From Gemmatimonadota bacterium (GTDB taxonomy: Bacteria > Gemmatimonadota > Gemmatimonadetes > Longimicrobiales > Gaopeijiaceae), in NCBI GenBank assembly GCA_041390125.1, contig JAWKQN010000009.1:62001-126000 (forward strand): DNA of 64,000 bases, given 5' to 3'. The translations under genes and the position numbers were made by a program. This document shows, one piece after another, positions 1 to 8,742 of this stretch. Within the stretch, counting starts at the first letter, position 1, and the number at the start of each line of letters is the position of its first letter. The notes beneath the pieces are model-generated. The model saw nothing but the letters and a program-made list of their open reading frames with translations, had not been told where the DNA came from and searched no databases.

Positions 1-1363
1 GCATGTAGAGCACCACGGAAGGCTTCGTGTAGGTCATCAGCCCGTAGGTCTGGAAGTCCGGGAAGTCCTCCGCCACCTGCCCGATGGGATGGGGGACATC
101 CAACGCGCCGACCTGCTCCACCAGCCGGTCCCAGATCTCGCCGCGGGAGGCGCCGCCTTCACGCTCCGCGTACCAGCTCGTCACGAAGGAGGCCATGCCT
201 TCGTCCATCCAGCCTTCGCGCCACTCGTTGTTGGCCAGGATCCCGTGTGCGTACTGGTGGGTGCCCTCGTGCAGGATGAGGCCGAGCCCGCCGCTGCCGT
301 CCATCAGCATCATGGGGAACTCCGTCCCGCCGCCCTCGAGGCGGTGGACGTTCGTGAGCTGCGGCCAGGGATAGGGGCCGAAGACCTCGTTCAGGAACGC
401 GAGCGCGCGCGCGGTGCGCTCGACCACCTGACCGGAGCCCCATTCGTCCTCGTCGCCCGGGCGGTAGAGCACATGGATGGCGATGTCCCCCCAGGCGCCG
501 CCCTCATAGCGGTAGTCGGGGTTGGCGGTCCAGGCGAAGTGGTGCACGTCCTCGGCGCGGAAGCGGACGCGCTTGCGCCCGCTGGACGCTTCGCCGGTCA
601 ACACGCCGAGAGACGGCGGAGGTGCAGCGTCGTACCAGTCGCGCTGCAGCACGGGCTCCGGGAGCGGGCTCCCGGGAACCGGACTCCAGCCCGGATCGCC
701 GGAGACCACGACGCCCGTGCCGCCGAGGACCTGGTCGGCCGCCACGTCCACCGTCACGTCGTAGGTGGCGAACTCCCCGTAGAACTCGCCCTGCGGGTAC
801 AGGGTGTGCGCCTGCCATCCGCCCCGGTCGAAGGTGGCGATGCGCGGATACCACTGTGCGAAATCGAAGTGGCGGCCCTGGCGGCACTGCCGGCGGCAGA
901 GCGTGGAGAGGCGGGCGTCCCACTCCAGCGTGACCACGGTGCGCTGCCCCGGGCGCAGCGGATCGGGGAGCGGGATGCGGACCACCACGGAATCCGGGGC
1001 CCCCGGGTACTCGGGCCGCACCGTCTGCTCGCCCACGCGCACGCTGCGCAACCGCTCGAACCCGTAGTCGGGATCCGCGAGGCCCGCGAAGTCGTAGTCC
1101 GCTCGCTCCTCGACCTCGGCCCAGCGGCTGCCCGGGCGGAAGGCGTTCAGGTAGAGGTGGAAGAACAGCTCCGACAGCGTCTCCGGGGAGTGGTTGACGT
1201 ACTCGACCCGCGCGGAGCCCGAGAACACCCCCGGCGCCTCGTCCAGCCTCCCTTCGATGGTGTAGTGGACCTCCTGCTGCCAGTACGGGGCGGGTGCCTG
1301 CGCGGCCAGGGGCAGGGCGGACGACAGGACGAGCGCGGCGGCGAGCATCGGGGACCGGGGCAT
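1..1363 (-). CDS. M1-family zinc metallopeptidase, C-terminus beyond window
   Basis: Exported zinc aminopeptidase-like protein, cut by the left window edge, so only the first 454 residues are present. The start MPRSPMLAAALVL opens a signal peptide ending near AQA. The body reads like the M1 N-terminal beta domain followed by the catalytic domain. The zinc site is visible as HEGTHQY (HExxH) with the third ligand in WMDEGMASF about 18 residues later. The usual GAMEN substrate motif is replaced by a GGGTEFPMM-like stretch, common in divergent bacterial M1 proteins. It is divergent from the amidohydrolase at 1502. Probable role: trimming of extracellular or periplasmic peptides. Family assignment is firm; substrate is unknown. 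Confidence 0.85.
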   Translation of the reverse strand, partial: MPRSPMLAAALVLSSALPLAAQAPAPYWQQEVHYTIEGRLDEAPGVFSGSARVEYVNHSPETLSELFFHLYLNAFRPGSRWAEVEERADYDFAGLADPDYGFERLRSVRVGEQTVRPEYPGAPDSVVVRIPLPDPLRPGQRTVVTLEWDARLSTLCRRQCRQGRHFDFAQWYPRIATFDRGGWQAHTLYPQGEFYGEFATYDVTVDVAADQVLGGTGVVVSGDPGWSPVPGSPLPEPVLQRDWYDAAPPPSLGVLTGEASSGRKRVRFRAEDVHHFAWTANPDYRYEGGAWGDIAIHVLYRPGDEDEWGSGQVVERTARALAFLNEVFGPYPWPQLTNVHRLEGGGTEFPMMLMDGSGGLGLILHEGTHQYAHGILANNEWREGWMDEGMASFVTSWYAEREGGASRGEIWDRLVEQVGALDVPHPIGQVAEDFPDFQTYGLMTYTKPSVVLYM

Positions 1364-1501
1364 CCAGCAGCTCCGTGTGGAGGGGTTCGGCGGCGTGTTC
1401 CGGTACGGGTGGAGACCGCTCCCGGTTCCCCGGCCCGGCCTCGCGAGGGGTCGGACCCGCGCCTACATTCGCCGCCGGTTTCCCGATCCTGGAGGAGGTA
1501 C

Positions 1502-3145
1502 ATGACCGTTCGTCCGCTGCGGAGCGCGGCGCGCCTGGCCGGCGCCTGCGCCGTCCTGCTCACGACCACCACCGCGCTGGCCGCCCAGATGGAGCCCACG
1601 ACGCGGCGCGCCGCCGGGGAAGGGGATGGCCCCCACGAGCGGCTGATCATCCGGGGCGCGACCGTCGTCGACGGCACCGGCGCCCCTCCCCGTGGCCCCA
1701 TGGACATCGTCATCGAGGGGGACCGCATCACCGAGGTCCGCTCGGTCGGCTTTCCCGGTGTCCCGATCAACGAGCGCTCGCGTCCGCAGGGGGCCACCCG
1801 CGAGATCGACGGCACCGGCATGTACGTGCTGCCCGGCCTCGTGGACATGCACGCCCACACGGGCGGCTCGGGGAAGGCGCCGCAGGCCGAATACGTCTAC
1901 AAGCTCTGGATGGCCAACGGCATCACCACCTCGCGCGGCGTTCCCCACGGGGACTTCGAATGGCAGCTGCGCGAGAAGGCCTTGAGCGCCCGCAACGAGA
2001 TCGTTGCCCCCCACATGTTCGCCTATGTGCGGCCGGGGTCGGGGCAGGGGTGGGGCGGACGTCCCATCGATACGCCGCAGGCGGCGCGCGAGTGGGTGCG
2101 CTGGGCCGCGGGCCAGGAGATCGAGGGGCAGCGCATCGATGGCCTCAAGCTCGGCGCGTTCGATCCCGACATCATGGAGGCCCTGATCGACGAGGCCCAC
2201 CAACACCAGCTCGAGACGGTGGCCCATCTGGACCAGATGGGGATCGCGCGGATGACGGCCCTGGACGCCGCGGAGCTGGGCCTGGACATGATGACGCACT
2301 ACTACGGCCTCATGGAATCCCTGTTGACCGGCTATTCCATCCAGGACTGGCCGCTCGACTACAACTACAACGACGAGCAGCATCGGTTCGGCAACGTCGC
2401 GCGGCTCTGGTTCCAGGCCGCAGAGCCGGGCAGCGAGCAATGGAACGCGCTGATCCAGAAGTTCCTGGAGCTGGGCTTCGCCCTCGATCCCACCATGACG
2501 ATCTACGAGGCCAGTCGTGACGTCATGCGGGCCCGGGAGGCGGAGTGGCACGACGAATACACCCTGCCCAGCCAGATGGAGTTCTACGAGCCCAGCCGGC
2601 AGGCCCACGGGTCGTACTGGTTCTACTGGACCAGCGAGGACGAGTACCACTGGAAGAAGTTCTACGAGAAGTGGATGCACTTCCTCAACGACTACAAGAA
2701 CGCCGGCGGGATCGTCACCACGGGATCGGACTCGGGGTTCATCTACAAGCTGTACGGCTTCGACTACCTGCGTGAGCTCGAGCTGCTCCGCGAAGCCGGC
2801 TTCCATCCGATCGAGGTGCTGCGGTCGGCGACGATGTACGGCGCCCAGCAGCTCCACAAGTACGCGGACGCGCCCGCGGACTTCGGAATCATCCGGCCGG
2901 GCATGCGCGCCGACCTGATCATGGTGGCGGAGAACCCGCTCGAGAACCTCAAGGTGCTCTACGGCACCGGCGCCGTGAAGCTGAACGATGAGACCGGAGA
3001 GGTCGAGCGTGTCGGCGGCATCGTGTGGACCATCAAGGACGGCATCGTCTACGACGCCAAGCAGATGCTCGAGGACGTGCGGGAAATGGTGCGGAAGGCC
3101 AAGGCCGGATCGGTGTCGCAGGAGGACCACCCGGGCGCCGTCTGA
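1502..3145 (+). CDS. Exported amidohydrolase
   Basis: 547-residue metal-dependent hydrolase of the amidohydrolase superfamily. An open frame extends far upstream, but ATG 1502 is chosen because it follows a strong GGAGGAGG ribosome site and begins a signal peptide (MTVRPLRSAARL... to ALAAQ). The metal-binding HAH lies in VDMHAHTGG. A Lys/His pair in GLKLGAF and TVAHLDQ and a late Asp in TTGSDSGF complete a typical site. The C-terminus carries the family's composite beta-sandwich signature (ADLIMVAENPL). Such exported enzymes often act on dipeptides or cyclic amides; the true substrate cannot be read from sequence. It ends just before a strong terminator hairpin. Confidence 0.88.
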   Translation: MTVRPLRSAARLAGACAVLLTTTTALAAQMEPTTRRAAGEGDGPHERLIIRGATVVDGTGAPPRGPMDIVIEGDRITEVRSVGFPGVPINERSRPQGATREIDGTGMYVLPGLVDMHAHTGGSGKAPQAEYVYKLWMANGITTSRGVPHGDFEWQLREKALSARNEIVAPHMFAYVRPGSGQGWGGRPIDTPQAAREWVRWAAGQEIEGQRIDGLKLGAFDPDIMEALIDEAHQHQLETVAHLDQMGIARMTALDAAELGLDMMTHYYGLMESLLTGYSIQDWPLDYNYNDEQHRFGNVARLWFQAAEPGSEQWNALIQKFLELGFALDPTMTIYEASRDVMRAREAEWHDEYTLPSQMEFYEPSRQAHGSYWFYWTSEDEYHWKKFYEKWMHFLNDYKNAGGIVTTGSDSGFIYKLYGFDYLRELELLREAGFHPIEVLRSATMYGAQQLHKYADAPADFGIIRPGMRADLIMVAENPLENLKVLYGTGAVKLNDETGEVERVGGIVWTIKDGIVYDAKQMLEDVREMVRKAKAGSVSQEDHPGAV

Positions 3146-3177
3146 GGATCGGCGAGGCCGGACCGTTTCGTTTGGAT

Positions 3178-3211
3178 CGAAGGGGGGCCGCGGGGACGCG
3201 GCCCCCCTTCG
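3178..3211 (+). terminator. Strong hairpin terminator after the amidohydrolase
   Basis: A perfect 15-bp inverted repeat (3178-3192 with 3197-3211) and a GGGA loop lie 32 bases after the amidohydrolase stop. There is no long T tract. The right arm is the beginning of the 39-bp repeat unit annotated next. Confidence 0.7.
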
Positions 3212-3317
3212 TCGTCCGAGGGCGGCGGCCGGGTCCGCGGCCCCCCTTCGTCGTCCGAGGGCGGCGGCCGGGTCCGCGGCCCCCCTTCGTCGTCCGAGGG
3301 CGGCGGCCGGGTCCGCA
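3201..3317. repeat. Three tandem copies of a 39-bp unit
   Basis: Three near-perfect head-to-tail copies begin at 3201, 3240 and 3279. Each begins with the right arm of the preceding terminator, so each copy could pair with the single left arm at 3178-3192. The period is 13 codons, but no gene uses it. Copies differ only near the end (GCGGCC against GCAGCC). Probably slipped-strand duplication of a terminator arm. Confidence 0.9.
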
Positions 3318-3382
3318 GCCATGGCGCGCCAGTCCGCCCCCGCGCGCACGACCGGCTGCGGTCGCCGGGCCCCAGCGCCCCT

Positions 3383-3410
3383 TTGACGCTGTTGGTTCGA
3401 CATATAAATT
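3383..3410 (+). promoter_or_regulatory. Promoter of the tetR-efflux operon
   Basis: TTGACG (3383-3388) and a -10 TAAATT (3405-3410) are 16 bases apart in an unusually AT-rich patch. The -10 coincides with the left half of the palindrome at 3405-3430, so a bound repressor would block transcription. Confidence 0.55.
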
Positions 3411-3430
3411 ACCGACCGGTCAGTTATTTA
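3405..3430. promoter_or_regulatory. Probable TetR-family operator
   Basis: A 26-bp imperfect palindrome centred between 3417 and 3418 around GACCGGTC, with 11 of 13 positions matching between arms. Size and core resemble operators of TetR repressors. It lies 13 bases before the tetR start and overlaps the promoter, which suggests autoregulation of the whole efflux operon. Confidence 0.65.
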
Positions 3431-3443
3431 CCAGGGAGCGATC

Positions 3444-4091
3444 ATGAGCGAACCGGCCCCGCGCTGGCGCCGTCGGCCCACGGAGCGGCCCGAGGAGATC
3501 CTGAGGGCGGCGCTCGACGTGTTCGTGGAGGAGGGGCTGGCCGGCGCCCGGGTTGAGGACATCGCCCAGCGGGCGGGCGTCTCCAAGGGGACGCTCTACC
3601 TCTATTTCCAGGGGAAGGAGGAGCTCTTTCGCGAAGCCATCCTCGCACATGTGGGGCGTACGCTGGAAACGCTGTCGACGGCCTCCGCGCCCGGGGATGC
3701 CCGTGAGCGGCTCGCCCGCTTCCTCGCGGCCTATTGGGCGGTGATGCGGGGGCCACGCTTCGCGGGCCTGTACCGCCTCGTTCTGGCGGAACTGCACCAG
3801 TTCCCCGACCTGACGCGCTTCTGGGCGGACGAGATCTCCGGCCGCGCCATCGCGCTGCTCATGCCCGTCCTCGAGGAAGGCGCCCGGGAGGGCGTCTTCC
3901 GCCTCCTCGACGCCCGCGTGGCGGGACGCATGATCGCGGCTCTGCTGGGCCAGCACGCCGTCTGGGCCAGCCGGCGCGACCTCTTTCCCCATCTGCGCCA
4001 GAAGGATGACGAGGAACTGTTGAGCGAGATCAGCGAGTTTGCCTTTGCGGCCCTGGGAGCTGCCCCACCCTCGCAGGACCTCCTCCGATGA
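3444..4091 (+). CDS. TetR/AcrR-family transcriptional regulator
   Basis: 215-residue repressor. Residues about 10-60 form the TetR helix-turn-helix, with the hallmark ILRAALDVFVEEG, then VEDIAQRAGVSKGTLYLYF, then KEELF. The C-terminal ligand domain (residues 70-200) is variable and resembles regulators of multidrug efflux. The start ATG 3444 follows GGGAG. It is the first gene of an operon with tolC (4-base ATGA overlap), hlyD and an MFS pump, and has a palindromic operator directly upstream. It most likely represses its own operon until a toxic ligand binds; that ligand is unknown. Confidence 0.92.
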   Translation: MSEPAPRWRRRPTERPEEILRAALDVFVEEGLAGARVEDIAQRAGVSKGTLYLYFQGKEELFREAILAHVGRTLETLSTASAPGDARERLARFLAAYWAVMRGPRFAGLYRLVLAELHQFPDLTRFWADEISGRAIALLMPVLEEGAREGVFRLLDARVAGRMIAALLGQHAVWASRRDLFPHLRQKDDEELLSEISEFAFAALGAAPPSQDLLR

Positions 4092-5440
4092 GCGCCCACT
4101 GGCTGGCGCCACTGAGTCTCGTCCTTGCGCTCGGGTCCGGTGTGCGCGGCCTGGCCGCCCAGACGTCGGCGGATACACTGCATCTTTCCCTGGGCGACGC
4201 GGCCCGCCTCGCCGCCGAGCGCGCCGCGCCGGTCCTCGAGGCCGACGCCCGCATCGACGCTGCCGAGGCGCGGGTGGCGGCGCGCACCGGCGCCTTGCTC
4301 CCATCCCTGGATGCCGACGTCGTTCGCGGGGCGCGCACGTTCAACACCGCCTCCTTCGGATTGGAGTTCCCGGCGCCGCCAGGCGAGCCGCCCCTCTTCG
4401 ATCCAGCCGGTGAGGTGGTGGGACCGGTCGCAAGCGCGGATGTGCGTGCGCACCTCGATGTCCCGCTCCTCGACCTCGCAGCGCTCGCGCAACGCCGCAG
4501 CGCCCGGTCGGGTGCCGACGCGGCGCGTGCGGACCGGGAGGCGGTGTCGGAAGCAGCGGCGGGAGCGGCGGCGCTGGCCTACGTCCGAGCGCTGCGGGCC
4601 CAGGCCGAGGTAACGGCGCGGGAGCGTGACCTGGCGTTGGCGGAGGAGCTGACCGCTGTGGCCGAAGGGCAGGTGGAAGCGGGCGTTGCGGTGGCGATCG
4701 ACGTGACGCGGGCCGAAGCCCAGGTCGCCACCATGCGTGCCCGTCTCCTCGCGGCCCGACAACGCGCGCGTGTGGCGGAGTTGGCGCTACAGCGCTCCCT
4801 GCACCTGCCCGAGGACGTGCGTGTCGTTCTGACGGACGGCATGGAGCGTCCTCCCGAGCCGGTGCCGACCGAGCCCGAAGCGTTGCGGCGTGCGCGTGCG
4901 GAGCGCGCGGACCTCACGCGCACGGAAGCGAGACGGACCGCGGCGCAGCAGGGTGTCGACGCCGAGCGGGCGGCCCGGCTGCCGCGGGTGAGCGCGGCGC
5001 TCGACGAAGGGTTCTTTGGAAGAGGGTTCGGCTCCCTGCTGAATACCTACACGTGGAGCGTGCGCCTGAGCGTGCCCGTCTTCGACGGGTTGCAGCGCCG
5101 GGCCCGGCTCCGCGAGGGCGAGGCGCAGGTGCGTGAGCTGGAGGTTCGCGCGGCCGATCTCGAAGACGAGGTCCGGTTCCAGGTACGTGCGGCGCTGTTG
5201 GAGCTCGAGGCGTCCTCCGAACAGGTGGCCGCCGCCGAGGAACGGCTGCGCCTCGCGGAGCTCGAGGTCGAGCAGGAGGAGGAGCGGGTGCGGGCCGGCG
5301 TGGCCGGGACCGCAGATGTGGTTCGCGCGGCGCTCCGCCTGGGAGAAGCGCGCACGGCCCTCCTGGATGTGCTGCAGGCGCAGCAGGCCGCGCGCATCGC
5401 GCTCGCGGCGGCCACGGGCACGGTCACGGAGCTGCCTTGA
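4088..5440 (+). CDS. TolC-family outer membrane efflux protein
   Basis: 450-residue outer-membrane channel component. It starts with a signal peptide (MSAHWLAPLSLVLALGSG to LAAQ) and shows the internal duplication typical of TolC: two blocks of long alanine/glutamate-rich helices (residues about 50-230 and 260-440). Each includes the conserved pattern of a small hydrophobic segment followed by a helix with heptads, as in VPLLDLAALAQ and VPVFDGLQRRAR. It overlaps tetR by 4 bases and precedes the membrane-fusion protein. It would provide the exit duct for the HlyD/MFS pump encoded next. Confidence 0.9.
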   Translation: MSAHWLAPLSLVLALGSGVRGLAAQTSADTLHLSLGDAARLAAERAAPVLEADARIDAAEARVAARTGALLPSLDADVVRGARTFNTASFGLEFPAPPGEPPLFDPAGEVVGPVASADVRAHLDVPLLDLAALAQRRSARSGADAARADREAVSEAAAGAAALAYVRALRAQAEVTARERDLALAEELTAVAEGQVEAGVAVAIDVTRAEAQVATMRARLLAARQRARVAELALQRSLHLPEDVRVVLTDGMERPPEPVPTEPEALRRARAERADLTRTEARRTAAQQGVDAERAARLPRVSAALDEGFFGRGFGSLLNTYTWSVRLSVPVFDGLQRRARLREGEAQVRELEVRAADLEDEVRFQVRAALLELEASSEQVAAAEERLRLAELEVEQEEERVRAGVAGTADVVRAALRLGEARTALLDVLQAQQAARIALAAATGTVTELP

Positions 5441-5507
5441 ACGCAGGTGGGCTGCGACAGGGGGCACGGATGAGAGGACATCGGTGAGTCGAGAGACAGA
5501 GGGTGAA

Positions 5508-6575
5508 ATGGAAGGGTTGGCGGCGGCGGGCGTGCGGACCCGGCGGCGGCTGCTGATGGTGGTCGCTGTCGCGGCGGGAGGGGTGCTGCTCGTGTGGGGT
5601 GTCGGACGTGCGCGCTACGCGCGGGCGCACATCTCCACGGAGAACGCGCAGGTGGATGGTCACATCGTCCCGGTCCTCGCCAAGGTGGGCGGCTACGTGG
5701 ACGCGGTGCTCATGGAGGAGAACGGTACCGTGCGGCGCGGGGAGGACGTGGTCGTGCTGGACGACCGTGAGCTGCGTGTGCGGTTGACGGAGGCCGAAGC
5801 CGATCTGGCCGCCGCGCGGGCGGCGGCGGGCGGAGAAGGGGAAGCCGGACAGGCTTCCTCGGACGCCTCTGCGAGCCGGGCGCGGCGTCAGGCGCTCGAG
5901 GCGCGGATGGGTGCGGCGCGGGCTCAACGCGACCGCGCCGCCCGCGACCTCGAACGGATACGGGACCTGGCCGAGAAACGGATCGCTTCGCGGCAGCAGT
6001 TGGACGCGGCGGAGACGGCCGCGGCTGCCGCGCGTGCCGAGCTGGACGCCCTCACGCAGGACGTGGTGGCGGCACACGCCGCCGAGTCCTCCGCCGGTGC
6101 GTCCGTGCGGGCTGCCGACGCTCGCTTGGCGCGCGCGCAGGCCGCCGTCGAGCGCGCCAGGCTCGACCTGTCCTATGCCCATATCGCCGCACCCGTGGGT
6201 GGCGTCGTGTCCCGGGCGCAGGTGGAGGTGGGCCAGCTCATCCAGCCTGGCCAGCCGCTCGCGGCCGTCGTGGCGGACTCCGCCGTCTGGGTCACGGCCA
6301 ATCTCAAGGAGACCGAGACGGCGAACATCCGCCAGGGTCAACCCGTCGCGATCGAGGTCGACGCCTACCCGGGATGCGAGGCGAACGGAGTGGTCGAGAG
6401 CCTGAGCCCCGCCACCGGCTCCATGTTCGCGCTCCTGCCTCCGGACAACGCCACCGGCAACTTCACCAAGGTCGTGCAGCGTGTGCCGGTGCGCATCGCC
6501 GTGCAGGGCGGCTGCGGAGAGGGGCGTCCGCTCCGGCCGGGGATGTCGGTGGTGGCGCACATCGCGGTCCGGTGA
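5508..6575 (+). CDS. HlyD/EmrA-family membrane fusion protein
   Basis: Periplasmic adaptor of about 355 residues linking the inner-membrane pump to TolC. One N-terminal membrane helix (LLMVVAVAAGGVLLVWG), then the lipoyl-like half motif GGYVDAVLMEENGTVRRGEDVVVLD, a long coiled coil (residues about 80-200, Ala/Arg/Glu rich), the second lipoyl half (IAAPVGGVVSRAQVEVGQ) and a beta barrel (VWVTANLKETE). This is the EmrA layout, matching the EmrB-type pump that follows. ATG 5508 has AGAGGG four bases upstream; GTG 5484 in the same frame is an alternative. Its last bases overlap the next gene (GTGA). Confidence 0.9.
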   Translation: MEGLAAAGVRTRRRLLMVVAVAAGGVLLVWGVGRARYARAHISTENAQVDGHIVPVLAKVGGYVDAVLMEENGTVRRGEDVVVLDDRELRVRLTEAEADLAAARAAAGGEGEAGQASSDASASRARRQALEARMGAARAQRDRAARDLERIRDLAEKRIASRQQLDAAETAAAAARAELDALTQDVVAAHAAESSAGASVRAADARLARAQAAVERARLDLSYAHIAAPVGGVVSRAQVEVGQLIQPGQPLAAVVADSAVWVTANLKETETANIRQGQPVAIEVDAYPGCEANGVVESLSPATGSMFALLPPDNATGNFTKVVQRVPVRIAVQGGCGEGRPLRPGMSVVAHIAVR

Positions 6576-8170
6576 CCAGCGCGACCCTGGCCGCCCGCGT
6601 GGAGACCCCGCAGGAGCGGGTCTACCGCCACCGCTACATCATCGCCGCGGCGGTGGCGCTCGCGTCCATGATGCAGGTGATCGACACGTCCATCGTGAAC
6701 GTTGCCATCCCCCATATGATGGGGAACCTGGGCGCCACGGTGGAGGAGGTCTCCTGGGTATCGACCGGCTACATCATCGCGGCGGCGATCGTCATCCCGC
6801 TCACGGGATGGCTCGCCGGCTTCTTCGGTCGCAAGCGGTATTTCGTGGGATCCATCATCCTCTTCACGGTGGCCTCGTTCCTGTGCGGAATCTCGGGCAG
6901 CCTGCAACAGCTGGTGCTCTGGCGAATCGTGCAGGGGATCGGGGGCGGCGCCTTGATCTCCACGTCGCAGGCGATCCTCTGGGAGTCCTTCCCCCGCGAG
7001 GAAGTGGGGACGGGGATGGCCTTCTTCGGGATCGGCGTCATGGTAGGCCCGACCCTCGGTCCTACGCTCGGCGGTTGGTTGACGGACAACTACTCGTGGC
7101 CGTGGATCTTTTTCATCAATGTGCCCGTGGGGGCGTTGGCCGTGGCCATGATCATGGCCTATGTGCACGACAACCCGGATCAGCCGCGCAGCCGTCGCAT
7201 CGATGGGATGGGCATCGCGCTGCTGACCGTGGCCGTGGGCTCGGTGCAGCTCATGTTGGAACGGGGCGAACGGCTGGATTGGTTCGACTCGCCCCTGGTC
7301 GTGGGTCTGGCGGCTCTCTCCCTGCTATCGGGGATCTGGCTGATCGTCCACGAGCTGCGGGTGCGCGAGCCGGTCATCAACCTCCGCCTGCTGAAGCAAC
7401 CGCAGTTCACCGCCGGATCCCTCATGGGCATCGTGCTGGGAGCGGGGTTGTTCGGGTCCGTCTTCATCCTGCCCATCTTCCTGCAGGGCATGCTGCACAT
7501 GACGGCGTGGCAGACGGGGCTGATCATCCTGCCCGGCGCGATCGCGACGGCCATTTCCATGGGATTCGTCGGACGGCTCAGCGCCACCGTGGACAATCGC
7601 CTGCTGATCTTGATCGGCTCGTTGTTCTTCGGGCTGGGGATGTGGCAGCTCTCGCACATCACCGCCGCCACGGGTGGAGACGATCTCTTCTGGCCGCTGA
7701 TCTGGAGGGGACTGGGCCTGGGGTTGATCTTCGTCCCGCTCACCAATCTGACCCTGCTGGAGATCGGACCTCGTGACCTGGCACAGGCCACGGGCCTCAA
7801 CAACTTCTTCCGCCAGCTCGGAGGGTCCTTCTCCATCGCCGCCATGGCCTCTCTGCTGACCCGCTTCGTGGGTCAGGAGCACGATATCCTGGCGTCCCAG
7901 GTGTCGGCCTATTCGCCGCTGGCCCAGGAGCGTCTGGCGGCGATCACCCGCGGTCTCATGGCCAGCGGCATGGACGCGGCGAGCGCCGCTCGTGCCGCGA
8001 TGGGTGCGCTGGACGGACAGGTGCTCCTCCAGGCCAATGTTCTGGCCTTCGCCAGGATCTACCTGTTGAGCGGTGCCCTGCTGGTCGGCGCGCTCCCGCT
8101 ACTGCTGCTGTTCCGCCAGGGCCGGCCGGCGCCCCGGGGGCGCGGCGCTGCGACGGTACACGCGGAGTAG
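6572..8170 (+). CDS. DHA2-family (EmrB/QacA-type) MFS drug exporter
   Basis: 532-residue inner-membrane proton antiporter with about 14 hydrophobic segments, the number expected for the DHA2 family. Motif A-like GWLAGFFGRKRYF follows helix 2, and motif C-like GPTLGPTLGGWL is in helix 5. The start is GTG 6572, overlapping the hlyD stop as GTGA, which argues for translational coupling. The extended upstream frame is a shadow of hlyD. With hlyD and tolC it would form a tripartite efflux pump. Substrates cannot be predicted. The gene ends before a convergent terminator shared with rpmE. Confidence 0.93.
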   Translation: MTSATLAARVETPQERVYRHRYIIAAAVALASMMQVIDTSIVNVAIPHMMGNLGATVEEVSWVSTGYIIAAAIVIPLTGWLAGFFGRKRYFVGSIILFTVASFLCGISGSLQQLVLWRIVQGIGGGALISTSQAILWESFPREEVGTGMAFFGIGVMVGPTLGPTLGGWLTDNYSWPWIFFINVPVGALAVAMIMAYVHDNPDQPRSRRIDGMGIALLTVAVGSVQLMLERGERLDWFDSPLVVGLAALSLLSGIWLIVHELRVREPVINLRLLKQPQFTAGSLMGIVLGAGLFGSVFILPIFLQGMLHMTAWQTGLIILPGAIATAISMGFVGRLSATVDNRLLILIGSLFFGLGMWQLSHITAATGGDDLFWPLIWRGLGLGLIFVPLTNLTLLEIGPRDLAQATGLNNFFRQLGGSFSIAAMASLLTRFVGQEHDILASQVSAYSPLAQERLAAITRGLMASGMDAASAARAAMGALDGQVLLQANVLAFARIYLLSGALLVGALPLLLLFRQGRPAPRGRGAATVHAE

Positions 8171-8237
8171 CGTCTCCCGGACACACCCGGCGGTGCGAGG
8201 CGCGGCTGCGCCGCGCCGTCGCCCCCCCATACGACGA

Positions 8238-8270
8238 ACGCGGCGCCGCCCCTCCCGGGCGGCGCCGCGT
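8238..8270. terminator. Bidirectional terminator hairpin
   Basis: A perfect 14-bp inverted repeat (8238-8251 with 8257-8270) with a CTCCC loop lies between the convergent MFS gene and rpmE. Being symmetrical, it can serve both. Confidence 0.75.
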
Positions 8271-8293
8271 CAGGTCCCGCGGGGCGGGGTGCC

Positions 8294-8656
8294 CTACTCG
8301 GCGGTCTTCTTCTTCGCCGGAGCCTTCTTGGCGGCGGCCTTGGGTTTGGCGGCAGCCTTGGCCTTGGGCTGCTCGGCGGCCTCCGCGGCAGGCGTGGCGC
8401 TCTTGGCCTTGGGCTGGTCCGAGTAGCGCTGCTTGAAGCGCTCGACGCGTCCGGCCGTGTCCAGCATCCGCTGGGTGCCGGTGTAGAACGGGTGGGACGC
8501 GGCCGAGATCTCCAGCGTGTAGAGCGGATACTCCTGCCCGTCCTCCCACTCGATCGTCCGATCGGTCTTGATCGTCGAGCGCGTGATGAAGGCCATGCCG
8601 TTGGACGCGTCGCGGAAGACGACGGGGCGATACTCGGGATGGATTCCGGGCTTCAT
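8294..8656 (-). CDS. rpmE: Ribosomal protein L31 (type B) with Lys/Ala-rich tail
   Basis: 120-residue large-subunit ribosomal protein. Residues 1-78 match L31: MKPGIHPEYRPVVF at the start, then the YPLYTLEISAASHPFYTG core and the RVERFKQRY end. The zinc-binding cysteines of C+ L31 are absent, placing it in the zinc-independent type B. Residues about 80-120 form a lysine/alanine-rich, low-complexity tail (AAKPKAAAKKAPAKKK), about 40 residues beyond the usual length. The start at 8656 is chosen over a longer open frame because L31 begins MK. It has its own promoter at 8714-8742. Confidence 0.9.
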   Translation of the reverse strand: MKPGIHPEYRPVVFRDASNGMAFITRSTIKTDRTIEWEDGQEYPLYTLEISAASHPFYTGTQRMLDTAGRVERFKQRYSDQPKAKSATPAAEAAEQPKAKAAAKPKAAAKKAPAKKKTAE

Positions 8657-8713
8657 GGCTGTCGGTCGGGTCGGCGGCGGGGCTGGCCCCCGCACGTGAG
8701 GATCGAGCCTTCA

Positions 8714-8742
8714 ACCCTATCCAGAACCGGACCGGGGGTCAA
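8714..8742 (-). promoter_or_regulatory. Promoter of rpmE
   Basis: Read on the minus strand: TTGACC (8742-8737), a 17-base spacer, then TAGGGT (8719-8714). It lies about 60 bases before the rpmE start codon. This is the cleanest sigma-70-like element near this gene. Confidence 0.6.

Noticed and set aside
89..1501. The upstream part of the long plus-strand frame leading into the amidohydrolase
   Set aside because: It runs antisense through the M1 peptidase gene; the signal peptide and ribosome site place the real start at 1502.
3201..3317. A possible CRISPR array
   Set aside because: The 39-bp units are directly contiguous with no spacers, and there are no cas genes in the window.
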